64,000 nucleotides of DNA from Micromonospora sediminicola (GTDB lineage: Bacteria > Actinomycetota > Actinomycetes > Mycobacteriales > Micromonosporaceae), in contig NZ_FLRH01000003.1 of assembly GCF_900089585.1 (NCBI RefSeq), positions 853,001-917,000 of the forward strand, written 5' to 3'. Positions 15,606-24,825 of the stretch are shown piece after piece (the first letter of the stretch is position 1; each line of letters opens with the position of its first letter). A model generated the notes under the pieces. It worked only from the letters and a program-made list of their open reading frames with translations, was not told the DNA's origin and searched no databases. Position numbers and translations under genes: made by a program.

Positions 15606-16165
15606 GCACCCTCCCAGAATCCCCGTTCAAAGTTTCTGTACGTCTTCAAGGCGGCCCTTGACGGGCCGCACGCGCCGCCGCCTGGGCGCGCGCCAGCCGC
15701 TGCCGCTGTCGCTCTGCGGCCGTCACGCCGGATGCCCGGCGGCTGGCGCGGAGAGCGGGGAAGCCCGGAGGGCCGCCGCAGCACGACAGGCCGTTGACGG
15801 GTGAGGGGTGGGCCGGCAGCCGGCCGGGCCGCGCGGCCACGAGCCCGCGCGGTGTAGGGGAGCGGACGCTGGCCGCGTCGGCGAGCTGGCGGCGGTCGCG
15901 GGGTTGCGGGTTAGAGCGCCTCCGGCGGGGGCGCTCCGGCTCCAGGATGGCCGGGGCTCCATCGGCGGGTCGCGGTCCGTGGGTGGTTGCGGTAGGCCAT
16001 CCCGTCTGTCATCGACCCGGGACGAGCCGAGCAGACCACCGCCTGGCCCGCCAGCGTCCGTACGAGCCGTCAAGGTCCGCTTGACGTGGCGGGCCAGGCG
16101 GTGGCCCGCTCCCCGGGTGGGCGGGTCGACGGCAGACGAGATGGCGAGGTGCTCAGTTGCTCTGG
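15606..16165. other. Non-coding or decayed stretch between IS and R-M gene
   Basis: 560 bp of very GC-rich DNA. Minus-strand frames give A/R/Q-rich text (TAAERQRQRLARAQAAARAA) that could be a remnant of a conjugation or helicase gene, but no intact gene is seen. Its right part holds the nested inverted repeat at 16036-16104. Confidence 0.4.
16036..16104. repeat. Nested inverted repeat 3' of the R-M gene
   Basis: Outer arms 16036-16053 and 16087-16104 are perfect 18-bp inverted repeats (CCACCGCCTGGCCCGCCA). Within the 33-nt spacer CGTCAA and TTGACG form a second stem. Transcribed from either strand this would be a very stable hairpin, 62 bp after the R-M stop codon. No U run follows, so it may be a terminator, a recombination remnant or an RNA structure. 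Confidence 0.5.
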
Positions 16166-19006
16166 CTACGCCAGTCTCACCGCCTTGCTCCACCGGCCCG
16201 TCTCTTCAAGTCGACTACGGATAGCGTCGAGCCTTTTAGCTGCTGCCGCAATCTTCCGTTGCCGTTCGAGATCGAGGGTTCCGTCGGCCATCACCGGAAC
16301 GTCTACCGATAGTTGGCCTACCCGCTTCGTGTATAGCTTCGCCTCATAGAGATAGCCACCTTGAGCAATCGTCTGGCTTAGGGCGACGGCTAAGTAGTGA
16401 AGGTCGATCTCCTGGCTTGGCGCGTCGGCTTCACTCAGCCCGGTCAGACCCGCATGTTCCTCGAATGCGTCGTCGACTTCTTCGTCCACAATGGTGTCCA
16501 CGGGCACACCGAGGGCGTCAGCAACCTTCTGCTTCTTCCATTTCCGCTCGGCCGGCCGTGACCAGGGTTGAACAATTACCACGTCGTCAGTCATGACGCA
16601 GTCGCTTTCGCGAAAGAAGACTGTGCCAACCGCCGAGGCCCCAGTCGCCATTACCGTTACCGACGGAAAGAGTTCGGGCCGTATCCCCCGATCCGAGAGC
16701 CAGATCCTGGAGATTTTTCCCTTGATGGTATCTCTACGGGTAAAGACGCTGTATACAGGAACCTCCCCAGGGTTCTCTCGCAAATCCACATTCCTAATCC
16801 GCACACCCGATCGAATCTGGAACCTCGCTGCGTTTGACAGGCGGATCTGAGTCATGTCGCCGGCGGTCAGCGATTCCAACTCTTCCCTGGCCTGGCGAAG
16901 TTCGTCCAGCAGGTCCATGAGGGTGTCCTCAGCGAACTTGATGAAGTCAGCGCGCTCAACCGTTTCGGTGCGCACGCCGAGCGCGACATACTCCTCGTCC
17001 GTCCAATGGCGTACAACATCCCACCGCTCATCTTTCGCGAACTCGGCGGAGGGTACTAACTTGGCAATGGGACTGTCCTGATAAAGAGTTGGGCGATCCA
17101 CCTTGGGCGGAGAAGTTTTGAGGAACTGAACAAAGAGGTCTGCCAGCAGCGCGAGGTCATTTTCCTCGGGCGTCGCTACGCGCTCGTAGTCAAGCGTCTC
17201 CCCGATCGTACGCGCTAGTCCGCAAAACACCGGGGGCCGACTCTGATTCATGACGCGGCGCTTCTCGAGCACAAGAATGTAAGTCGGTTGCGCCGTGTTG
17301 AAGAAGGCGTTACGCGGAAGCTGAATGCTCGCAATAATGTTGCATTCTGCGAGCAGGCGAGACTTCATGAGATGTGCGGTTCGATTGAGTAGGCCGAGCG
17401 GCACGATGACGAACGCACGCCCTCCAGGCCGAAGTGCCCCAGAAATGTACCGAAGGAACAGCGACTCTACACCAAGTCCGCCATTGTCGTAGTAATCCTT
17501 GAGGACTGCCCCATTCCGGAGCCCGGATACGTGTTCGATCTCCTTGCGGTAAATCGATGATCCTTGAGTCACGTACGGCGGGTTTGTGAGGATGACGTCG
17601 ACGCTGTCTCGCGGAGGGTGCTCAAGCGCCCCGAGCGTTTCGTTTCCGTTGAGCAGAATGAAGGTGTTGGCGAGTGCTTGGTTGAGTGCCGCCGGCGTTG
17701 TGCTGGAATCCCGCACTAGCTCCGACAGATGCAAAAGCATGTTCGCCTTGGCCAGGATATTTGTATCTACGTCTACTTCAACGCCGACCAGCTTCACTCG
17801 CTGCCGCGGCTTCCCGTCGACAAATTGAATATTGCCGGGAAGTGCATCGGCGAAGAGAAGGGGCTCGAGAAGGAAGCCGCCAACGCCGGCAGCCGGGTCT
17901 AGCACAACGGAGTCGTCCGGGAGTGAACTAAGTTGTGCCATCTTGACCATCGACTTGACGATATTTCGAGGCGTGAAGAATTGCCCTAGGCGCTGCTGAC
18001 GGGCGCTGCGCCTGAGGAACATTTCGTATAGCCGCAACTTGAATTCGGGGTCGATGTTTGTCAGCGAGCCGAACTCCTGGAATGCGTCAAGAATTTCGCA
18101 GAAGGTTCGGTTGTAACTAGAGACGGTGACGGTCGACGACGACCGAAGAAAGGCGAAGCCGTTGATGATTGACGTGTGTGAGGTGATCGTGGCAAGACCA
18201 AAGAGCTCCGACACCTTGTCGTCATCGACTATTAGGCGATCGGCAAAAATCTGCTTGACTCTTGGTCGGATGGAGTTGACGTAGTATTCGATTTGCGAGG
18301 TGCCTTTTTGCTGCTTGAAATCCTCGGGGTCGAGGAGCAGTGCCTCGAAACGAAAATCTGCAGGGAGGACCGACAGCGGAAGGTTATCGCTGAGGAACTT
18401 GAGCATGAAGATCTCAACGAAGGTCAGGAGGCAGTCTTTCGGCTCGGCCTTGGTGGCGTGCCAGATGGTCTGCCAAACCGTCTCCGCGAGGCTTTTGGGG
18501 TCGCGAACCAAGCCGGACTCGCCACGGTGCAGATCGGCCAGGACTGCGGGGCTCAAGTCTCGGACTTCGTCGAACTCGACAACCTCTCCGGATGTCGCCG
18601 AGGTCGCAGCGTCAAGATATCGAAAACGGCTGCCGTCGGTGGTGATCGCTATGCCCACACCCATCGCGAGAGCGGCGACGATAGCCTGCTCGGCCGCTTC
18701 CTGAGCCTCCTCCTCGCTTCGGAGCTTCGACCTGTCCTTCCACTCGGCGACGGCGATGGGGACCAGGCGGCTATCCACTCTTTGGAGGTAGACCGCATCG
18801 GGACGACACGTGCTTGGCCTCTTGGGCGGCTTGTACCTTTTGGTAGGAAAACTGATGTTAGCGGCAGGGGTGAAGTCGAGCCCGAGCTGCGCGAGGGTTG
18901 AGACGGTTGTCGAGCCCAGCTCAAGCAGCTCGAAGTCTCCAAAGCGCTTGCCGCGTAGGCCGTTAGGGGTGAGGTACCCCTTCTTGACGATCTCTTCCTT
19001 GCTCAC
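16166..19006 (-). CDS. Single-polypeptide (type IIG-like) restriction-modification enzyme
   Basis: 946 aa from GTG at 19006 (GGAG upstream). The N-terminal region carries a PD-(D/E)xK-like nuclease signature: D70 (RPDAVYL) then E88-x-K90 (VAEWK). The helical middle leads to QFFTPR (342-347), SAM motif I VLDPAAGVGGFLL (about 368-380) and motif IV NPPY (475-478) of an N6-adenine methylase. From about residue 735 a specificity-like region follows (RLSNAARFQIRSGVRIRN). Nuclease, methylase and specificity in one chain match type IIG/IIL systems. AT-richer codon use than the chromosome supports transfer. Divergent from the AIPR gene. Confidence 0.85.
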   Translation of the reverse strand: MSKEEIVKKGYLTPNGLRGKRFGDFELLELGSTTVSTLAQLGLDFTPAANISFPTKRYKPPKRPSTCRPDAVYLQRVDSRLVPIAVAEWKDRSKLRSEEEAQEAAEQAIVAALAMGVGIAITTDGSRFRYLDAATSATSGEVVEFDEVRDLSPAVLADLHRGESGLVRDPKSLAETVWQTIWHATKAEPKDCLLTFVEIFMLKFLSDNLPLSVLPADFRFEALLLDPEDFKQQKGTSQIEYYVNSIRPRVKQIFADRLIVDDDKVSELFGLATITSHTSIINGFAFLRSSSTVTVSSYNRTFCEILDAFQEFGSLTNIDPEFKLRLYEMFLRRSARQQRLGQFFTPRNIVKSMVKMAQLSSLPDDSVVLDPAAGVGGFLLEPLLFADALPGNIQFVDGKPRQRVKLVGVEVDVDTNILAKANMLLHLSELVRDSSTTPAALNQALANTFILLNGNETLGALEHPPRDSVDVILTNPPYVTQGSSIYRKEIEHVSGLRNGAVLKDYYDNGGLGVESLFLRYISGALRPGGRAFVIVPLGLLNRTAHLMKSRLLAECNIIASIQLPRNAFFNTAQPTYILVLEKRRVMNQSRPPVFCGLARTIGETLDYERVATPEENDLALLADLFVQFLKTSPPKVDRPTLYQDSPIAKLVPSAEFAKDERWDVVRHWTDEEYVALGVRTETVERADFIKFAEDTLMDLLDELRQAREELESLTAGDMTQIRLSNAARFQIRSGVRIRNVDLRENPGEVPVYSVFTRRDTIKGKISRIWLSDRGIRPELFPSVTVMATGASAVGTVFFRESDCVMTDDVVIVQPWSRPAERKWKKQKVADALGVPVDTIVDEEVDDAFEEHAGLTGLSEADAPSQEIDLHYLAVALSQTIAQGGYLYEAKLYTKRVGQLSVDVPVMADGTLDLERQRKIAAAAKRLDAIRSRLEETGRWSKAVRLA

Positions 19007-19323
19007 ATCATCTCCACGCCGACTCGGTGATCAGAGTGACTGTAGTCGCGGGGCTGGCGTTGTCGTGATCCGCGCGCTGCTCGGTGCACTGGAAGGAGCA
19101 GGCGCTCGTCGCTGTGGCCCTTGACGCAAGGGCTCCGGAACACCCTGGGGGGGGGCCATCGAGCAACGGGGAAGCTCAGTAGGAGTGGACGAAGGCGGGC
19201 AGCAGATGGGCGCCAGCGGGCGAGAAGACAGCGGCGTCCCGTGCACGAGGACGCCGCTAACGGACGAGCATGAGACAATCCACACTCGTTTGACTGTGCC
19301 GCAAGCCGCCTAGGGGGTAACAG
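19007..19323. promoter_or_regulatory. Divergent promoter region of the two defence genes, with a G9 tract
   Basis: 317 bp between the R-M gene and the AIPR gene. A run of nine G lies at 19147-19155. A possible -35 TTGACT sits at 19290, but no good -10 follows. No gene of its own is seen. The G run is long enough for slipped-strand change. Confidence 0.45.
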
Positions 19324-21474
19324 TTGAGTCCGACTAGCCCGCGAGCCGGCCACGGGGACGTGGCCCTGCAGGTGCGTCAGGTAGAAGCGTTCCTTCAATC
19401 GGTGTACGTAGACGGCGGCTTGCTGGACCTCAGCGACCTTGAGGGCAAGTCGGACGAAGAGCGCGAGCCCCGGACGTTATCGAGGGCCTTGGCCGCCCAG
19501 GCGGTCAGGATAGTCACCGGCTGGACTCCGCAGGAGGCTTCGCTCGTCGTCATCGACGGTATGGCGGACCAAGGTATAGACGCGATCGCGGTCGTGGATG
19601 GGGCGGATCCGCATGTCTACCTAGTGCAAGCAAAGTGGAGCAAGACAGGGAAGGCTAACTGCGATCGGTCGGCGGTAATGGAACTGCTTACCGGATTGCG
19701 GCTTATCGACGACGAGGACTTCGCACCATTCAATCCCCGTGGCCAGCAGCTGGCCGAGCGGGCGAAGAATGTCATGGCTAGCGGACCGGTGCCGGTTACG
19801 CAAGTCATCGCACTGATGCGCGCTGAGGAGGTGACCGCTGGCTTCCGCGTGGCCATTGAGAACGGGGAGACTGAGTTCAATCGCCACGGCGGCGTGCTAG
19901 GTCATCGAATCATCCTGGCCTCCGAGGTGTGGACTTCGGTTCGGGAGGATATAGCGCCAAAGCCAGTTGAACTGGCGGCTGACTTATTTCCGTGGTTTGC
20001 CATCAGCACCCCATACGAGTCGTACCAAGGTGTTGTTGAGGCGGAGCAGGTGTCGCAGTGGGTTACTCATGGCTCAAGCCTTTTCAGCCTTAATATTCGC
20101 AATCCCCTCGGCAGGACGCCGATCAACAATGAGATTATCGATACCCTCAGTCGGGAGCCGGCCCACTTCTGGTACTTCAATAACGGGGTAACGATCCTTT
20201 GTGAATCGGCCGAAAAGGTTCAGCAGTCCATGCGTTTCCCGCAATCGCGTCCGCTCAGCTTGACGCTGCGCAATGCCAGCGTCGTGAACGGAGCTCAAAC
20301 CGTTCGTTCAGTCGCTGAAGCCGTTGCTGCTGATGAGGCCGCTGCTTCGGCCCAAGTCGGCGTGCGCATCATTGTTACGGGTAAAGCTGTCGACTTCGCT
20401 AAGCAGGCTACCCAAGCCACCAATCGCCAGAACCGCGTCGAGGCGAGGGACTTCATCGCGCTCGATCCGATCCAAGCCGCCATTCTTGAGGAAATGCGAG
20501 CCGAGCTAAGGCTCGAGTACAGCGTGCGCCGCAGCGAGCTGGAGCCACAACCGGACACCGGCTGCTCCGTCGTTGAGGCTGCATGCGCACTGGCTTGTGC
20601 TCATCCTGATAGCCAGTACGCCGCCCGCATCGCGACTACTCTTGATGTGCTGTGGGAGCGGGGTTCGCAGGGTATCTACGATGCCCTGTTCCGGCCGCAG
20701 CCTGGTGTCTATCTGCTTTGGAATGCAGTGCAGGTGCTGAGGCAGGTTAGGCGAACCCTCCACGAGTTGCGCCCACGCTACGCAGGGCGCGGTGCTGCCT
20801 TGGCCGAGTACGGCGTATATCTCCTTGCGCACCTCGTATTCCGCCGTCTCGATGCCGATGCAATTGACGAGCCCGATCCGAATCTCGAATGGGCGGAGCG
20901 CTCCGTCCACGAGACAAAACAGCTGGTTCGGGAACTGTTGCCCATTGTCGCTGGTGTGATCGATGAGCTCTACACAGAGCGTTCGCAGATCCGATCCGTT
21001 TGCTCGGATGTAGCCCGCTGCCGGGAGATAACACGGCGAGTGCTTGGCGGTCCGGGACCAGACCACCTCCCAGACCCGAACAAATACCGCCGGGTGCCGG
21101 CTCAACGCAAGCGCCGCCCGAATGCTGTCTCCGTTATCATAGATAAAGCGGTTCTCGCCGAGGGAGAAGCCCTCACGCTTTCGCCCCGTAACCGGTTTGA
21201 AGTCGAGGCATTGAAGGGTTGGCTCGCCGCGGATCCGAAGCGTGCACGGGCTACTTGGACCCCGCATCGCACCAAACCGATTGTTTGGGCAGCGGATGGC
21301 CTGCAATACTCACCGTCCGGCCTGATCTCTCGTATGTGGGAGCTCGCTCAATGGGAAGACCGGCCTATGGCGAACCAAGGAACCGCGCGGTGGGCAATTA
21401 GCACGGGTGAGACTCTGGCCGAGCTGGCGTGGCGTGCCCTTGGCGAACTTGAGTCGTCCGAGGAAAGTGCCTGA
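19324..21474 (+). CDS. AIPR-family (abortive infection phage resistance) protein with N-terminal nuclease-like domain
   Basis: 716 aa from TTG at 19324, preceded by TAGGGGGT. The N-terminal 110 residues look like a restriction-endonuclease fold: GIDAI (D86) and VQAKW (Q102, K104). Residues about 255-330 contain the AIPR signature NIRNPLGRTPINNEIIDTL, HFWYFNNGVTI and NASVVNGAQTVRSV. The rest is helical, with a separate beta-rich C-terminus. AIPR proteins were first described in phage-resistance plasmids; substrate unknown. Position head-to-head with an R-M enzyme suggests a defence pair. Confidence 0.85.
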   Translation: MSPTSPRAGHGDVALQVRQVEAFLQSVYVDGGLLDLSDLEGKSDEEREPRTLSRALAAQAVRIVTGWTPQEASLVVIDGMADQGIDAIAVVDGADPHVYLVQAKWSKTGKANCDRSAVMELLTGLRLIDDEDFAPFNPRGQQLAERAKNVMASGPVPVTQVIALMRAEEVTAGFRVAIENGETEFNRHGGVLGHRIILASEVWTSVREDIAPKPVELAADLFPWFAISTPYESYQGVVEAEQVSQWVTHGSSLFSLNIRNPLGRTPINNEIIDTLSREPAHFWYFNNGVTILCESAEKVQQSMRFPQSRPLSLTLRNASVVNGAQTVRSVAEAVAADEAAASAQVGVRIIVTGKAVDFAKQATQATNRQNRVEARDFIALDPIQAAILEEMRAELRLEYSVRRSELEPQPDTGCSVVEAACALACAHPDSQYAARIATTLDVLWERGSQGIYDALFRPQPGVYLLWNAVQVLRQVRRTLHELRPRYAGRGAALAEYGVYLLAHLVFRRLDADAIDEPDPNLEWAERSVHETKQLVRELLPIVAGVIDELYTERSQIRSVCSDVARCREITRRVLGGPGPDHLPDPNKYRRVPAQRKRRPNAVSVIIDKAVLAEGEALTLSPRNRFEVEALKGWLAADPKRARATWTPHRTKPIVWAADGLQYSPSGLISRMWELAQWEDRPMANQGTARWAISTGETLAELAWRALGELESSEESA

Positions 21475-21707
21475 ACCGGGGGCGACCTGACATCAGTCGG
21501 TGACATCAACGGTGGCGGCCGAGGCCGGACCAACGCGGACGGTTGTCACCTCTCGCCGAAAGCGCCTTGTAAGCGAGGTGCCACACGATCGATGGTCGGC
21601 ACGAGCCGGCAGTCGGCAGGATGGGTCCGCATCCCACCGACGTCGAGCAGAGGCTCGACACCGAGTCGCGGTCGGTTACCGTGGCGGTCAGTCCATGCCG
21701 GCGCACC

Positions 21708-22349
21708 TCATCCCTGGCTGTCAGTGCCAGGAGGCTCGTTGATGACCTCGATTAGGGCCTCGAGGTCCTTCTGCCGGGCCAGCATCTCAGCGAGTGTTGG
21801 CTCGTTCATGTCGCCGTCCTTGACGTTGATCGTGTTGTAGTCGACCTCCAGGTTCTCTGCCAGCCGGGCCGCCCTCTCGCGCACTGCCTTCGTCGGGTGG
21901 GTTGCGTGCAGCTTACGGAGGTCGCGGATGACGTCACCGACGTCCGCATGCCCGCCGGATGGCAGATGGGCTGGAAACATGTCATGGTCCAGCCCGTACT
22001 TTTCCACAGCCTCGTAATAGATCCAGGCCAACGCGTTGCCAGCCAACTCAGCGGCCTCTTTGCGGGCCTCAAAGTGGGCCTGCTGTTGCAGCATCGCCTG
22101 TTGGTGTCGGTGATCCACCTGCTGGCGTTCGCGCTGGCCTTCCAGGTCCAGCTTCTGGCGCTCCCGCAGCCCGTCCAGTTCCAGCTTTTGGCGGTCCCCT
22201 TGGCCCGCCAACTCCAGCCGCTGTCGTTGGCTCTGCTGCCTGCCAGTGAGCTTCAGGTTCCAGCGATCGAACGCACCCGTCAGAGCTCCGCCCAGAAGTC
22301 CCGACACGCCCATCAAGCTGACCCATCCGGTCCAGTCTGGCAACGGCAC
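21708..22349 (-). CDS. Membrane-anchored coiled-coil protein with internal repeats
   Basis: 213 aa. A TM segment near residues 8-27 (WVSLMGVSGLLGGALTGAF) is followed by a long coiled coil of about 65 residues built from repeats such as RQKLELDGLRE and RQKLDLEGQRE. A helical domain follows (AELAGNALAWIYYEAVEKYGLD), then an acidic C-terminus. Such one-TM coiled-coil proteins occur beside restriction and abortive-infection genes, but no family is recognised. Its position inside the island suggests an accessory or third defence component. Confidence 0.6.
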   Translation of the reverse strand: MPLPDWTGWVSLMGVSGLLGGALTGAFDRWNLKLTGRQQSQRQRLELAGQGDRQKLELDGLRERQKLDLEGQRERQQVDHRHQQAMLQQQAHFEARKEAAELAGNALAWIYYEAVEKYGLDHDMFPAHLPSGGHADVGDVIRDLRKLHATHPTKAVRERAARLAENLEVDYNTINVKDGDMNEPTLAEMLARQKDLEALIEVINEPPGTDSQG

Positions 22350-22794
22350 GTTGTCTCCTCGTTAGGCGTCGAAGGATAGGCACCACTCCAGCCGCCAGCT
22401 TGCCGGGCACCGATGCGGGCGGCAAGGGCCTCAACCTCGTTGCCGCCGATCCTCGCGCAAACGGGTTCTCGTCACAGGGCTAGGAGGAGGTCGAAGACAA
22501 GCGGAGTCAGCAGGGAGTCAGCAAAATGCTCGCCACGCGGCGATGACAGCCGGAAAGAGACACATGCCAGGCGAGCGTGAGCGCAACCGACGTGGTCTGC
22601 CGACACTGCTTGACAACCAGGACCAGGCTCCCCCCGACGGGGGTCGTCCCCTCTGGGCGACGCGCTGTGCCTGGGCATTGCCCCTCATCTTCGACGAAAC
22701 GGCCCCGTCCGCGGCCTCGCGCCCTTCGGCAACCGTGCTGCCTCTCTGCCGCCTCCCGGAGGTGACCTGCCCGCGATGTCTCCCGGACGTAGTA
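22350..22794. other. No clear gene; weak plus-strand open frames
   Basis: 445 bp. A plus-strand frame at 22543-22866 has cysteine pairs (VTCPRC) but no ribosome site and overlaps the GNAT-like gene antisense. A neighbouring frame gives VVCRHCLTTRTRLPPTG, which could be a frame-shifted zinc protein. Neither is convincing. Confidence 0.35.
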
Positions 22795-23494
22795 CTACAG
22801 GGCGCGATGCCAGAAGGGGCTTGGTTCGCCTATCGGCATGAATCCGGCTGTCTTGAGCACGCGTAGACCGTCGGGGCTCACTGGGCGGGCAATCAGGTCT
22901 TTGGTTCCGCTGCTAAGTAGGAACGACTCAAGAAAGCTCAACGCCCAAGCCCGTCCGGCGGGCGTCGTGCCGGCCACCCCTCCTAGGTAGACGCCCTGCG
23001 GTCGGTGCCAGGTGCGTGTCACGTAGCGCCTTAACATCGCCGAGTCCAGTGACGTAACCGTCTTCGCCTGGAAGTCCTTCACGGCACGTGCCGTCAACGG
23101 GGCGATCACGACCATGCCTACCAGGCGTCGCCTGCTGTTCCGTTCGCTCTCTACCAGTCGGATGCACAGTGGGTTGCGTTGGTATAGACCTTGCATCAGG
23201 GTCAGTGATGGCGGGTCATGCGGCAGCAGTGAAGCCAGGAAGTCGTGGGCGTCCGCGACGTCGCGGGGGGACTGGGCCCACCGCGTCGTGTGGATGCCGA
23301 TGCGCATCCCGGGTAGGTCGCGGTTGCCTAGAGGGAGCCTGCCCAGGAGAGACAGTGTGCGGTGCAGTGCGGCAACGAAGGACCCCAGGGCGATTGCGCC
23401 CAGCACGACGCTGAGCGCTCGGAGCCAAGTGACCTGGCTCGGGTTCGAAACTGATACTGCAAGGGTCTGCTGCACCGGCAGGTGACAGGCGTAG

Positions 23495-24358
23495 TCACGC
23501 GGCCTGACTGGCCGGTGGGTGCATGATGGTCTCGAATTCAACGGGGGTCAATCGGGACAGTGACCGTTGGCGTCGGCGGCGGTGGTAGGTCCGTTCGATC
23601 CAGGTCACGATCGCGATCCGTAGTTGCTGGCGGGTGGTCCATGATCGTCGGTTGAGGACGTTGTTCTGCAGGAGGCCGAAGAAGGATTCCATGGCGGCGT
23701 TGTCGCCGGCGGCGCCGACACGGCCCATCGATCCGGCCATCCGGTGGCGGTGGAGGGCTCGGACGAATTTCCTGGAACGGAATTGGGATCCGCGGTCGGT
23801 GTGCAGGATGCAGCCGGCCAGGTCACCGCGTCTGGCTGCGGCGTTGTCCAGTGCGGCGACGGCCAGGCGGGACTTCATCCGCGAGTCGATGGAGTAGCCG
23901 ACGATGCGGTGGGACCAGACGTCCTTGATCGCGCACAGGTAGAGCTTGCCCTCGGCGGTGTGGTGCTCGGTGATGTCGGCCAGCCACAGCCGGTTCGGGC
24001 CGTCGGCGGTGAAATTCCGCCGGACCAGGTCGTCGTGCACCGGCGGGCCGACCTTGCCGCCCTTACCCCGACGCTTGCGCTTGCCGAAGGCGCTCCACCA
24101 GCCGTTGCCGGAGCAGATCCGCCACGCGGTGCGGTCGGCCATCGGCTGCCCGGCGTCGCGGGCCTCGTCGACCAGGAACCGGTAGCCGAACTCCGGATCG
24201 TCGCGGTGGGCGTCGAACAACGCGTTGGCCCGGTACGCCGCCACCAGGTCGGCGATGGTGACCGGTCGGGCCAGCCACCGGTAGTAGGGCTGGCGAGCGA
24301 TGTTCAATACCCGGCACGTCACCGCCACGGGGATCCCGTCGGCGGCCAGCTCGCTCAC
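23495..24358 (-). CDS. IS3-family transposase OrfB (DDE)
   Basis: 287 aa. HTH_21-like N-terminus, then the rve core with LADITEH (D), HTDRGSQF (D) and MESFFGLLQ (E), the full DDE set. C-terminal YHRRRRQRSLSRLTPVEFE is typical of the family. GTG at 24358 overlaps the orfA stop in the -1 frame, and a GGAAAAG run lies shortly upstream, so an OrfAB fusion by -1 frameshifting is likely the active transposase. Confidence 0.92.
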   Translation of the reverse strand: MSELAADGIPVAVTCRVLNIARQPYYRWLARPVTIADLVAAYRANALFDAHRDDPEFGYRFLVDEARDAGQPMADRTAWRICSGNGWWSAFGKRKRRGKGGKVGPPVHDDLVRRNFTADGPNRLWLADITEHHTAEGKLYLCAIKDVWSHRIVGYSIDSRMKSRLAVAALDNAAARRGDLAGCILHTDRGSQFRSRKFVRALHRHRMAGSMGRVGAAGDNAAMESFFGLLQNNVLNRRSWTTRQQLRIAIVTWIERTYHRRRRQRSLSRLTPVEFETIMHPPASQAA

Positions 24359-24663
24359 GAGCGGGTAGAGCCTTTTCCCGGCAGATGCGCCTGCGACAGG
24401 TAGGCAGCGGCCCGGCGCAGGACCTCGTTCTCCTGCTCCAACAACCGGATCCGCTTGCGCGCCTCGCGTAGCTCGGCCGACTCATCGCTGGCCGTCCCCG
24501 GCATGACGCCAGCGTCGATGTCGGCCTGGCGCAGCCACTTGAACAGCGTCATCGGGTGGACCCCGAAGTCCTTGGCGATCTGCTCGACGGTCACGCCTGG
24601 CTCGCGGTCGCGAGCGACACGCACGACGTCATCGCGGAACTCTCTGGGGTAGGGCTTGGGCAC
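24355..24663 (-). CDS. IS3-family OrfA (HTH and leucine-zipper)
   Basis: 102 aa. The HTH (TVEQIAKDFGVHPMTLFKWL) is followed by a leucine-zipper-like helix (RKRIRLLEQENEVLRRAAAYL), the standard IS3 OrfA layout. It binds the terminal repeats and dimerises. The frame ends at the orfB start with a possible -1 slip site. Confidence 0.9.
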   Translation of the reverse strand: MPKPYPREFRDDVVRVARDREPGVTVEQIAKDFGVHPMTLFKWLRQADIDAGVMPGTASDESAELREARKRIRLLEQENEVLRRAAAYLSQAHLPGKGSTRS

Positions 24664-24825
24664 AGCGACATCCTTCCAGCCTGCCCGCAGGGCAAGCCAT
24701 CTCAGATGTCACCTATCGGTGCAGCAGACCCCAATGCCGACAATGCCGAGCAGGGTAGATAGGCACCAAGCCCCGATTGCCAGTTGCCAGTTTTGAGGTA
24801 AGGCGGGGCCGGGCCTGGGTACCAT

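Larger units (their letters stand above)
23463..24731. mobile_element. IS3-family insertion sequence
   Basis: 1,269 bp with 25-bp terminal inverted repeats (23463-23487 and 24707-24731) that differ at two positions, and a 3-bp target duplication CAA (23460-23462 and 24732-24734). It carries overlapping orfA and orfB on the minus strand. The intact duplication and near-perfect ends point to a recent insertion. Confidence 0.92.
22795..24825 (-). pseudogene. Two-TM GNAT-like protein split by an IS3-family insertion
   Basis: Removing the IS (23463-24731) and one CAA copy joins 24825-24735 to 23462-22795 in one 759-bp frame of 252 codons. Its ATG at 24825 has GGAAGGAG 4 nt upstream. The rebuilt protein has two TM segments (AIGAWCLSTLLGIVGIAVSV and ALSVVLGAIALGSFVAAL) and a GNAT-like domain ending VSPDGLRVLKTAGFMPIG. 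An acyltransferase tied to the membrane is the inference; substrate unknown. The downstream part stays open but has lost its start. Confidence 0.75.
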
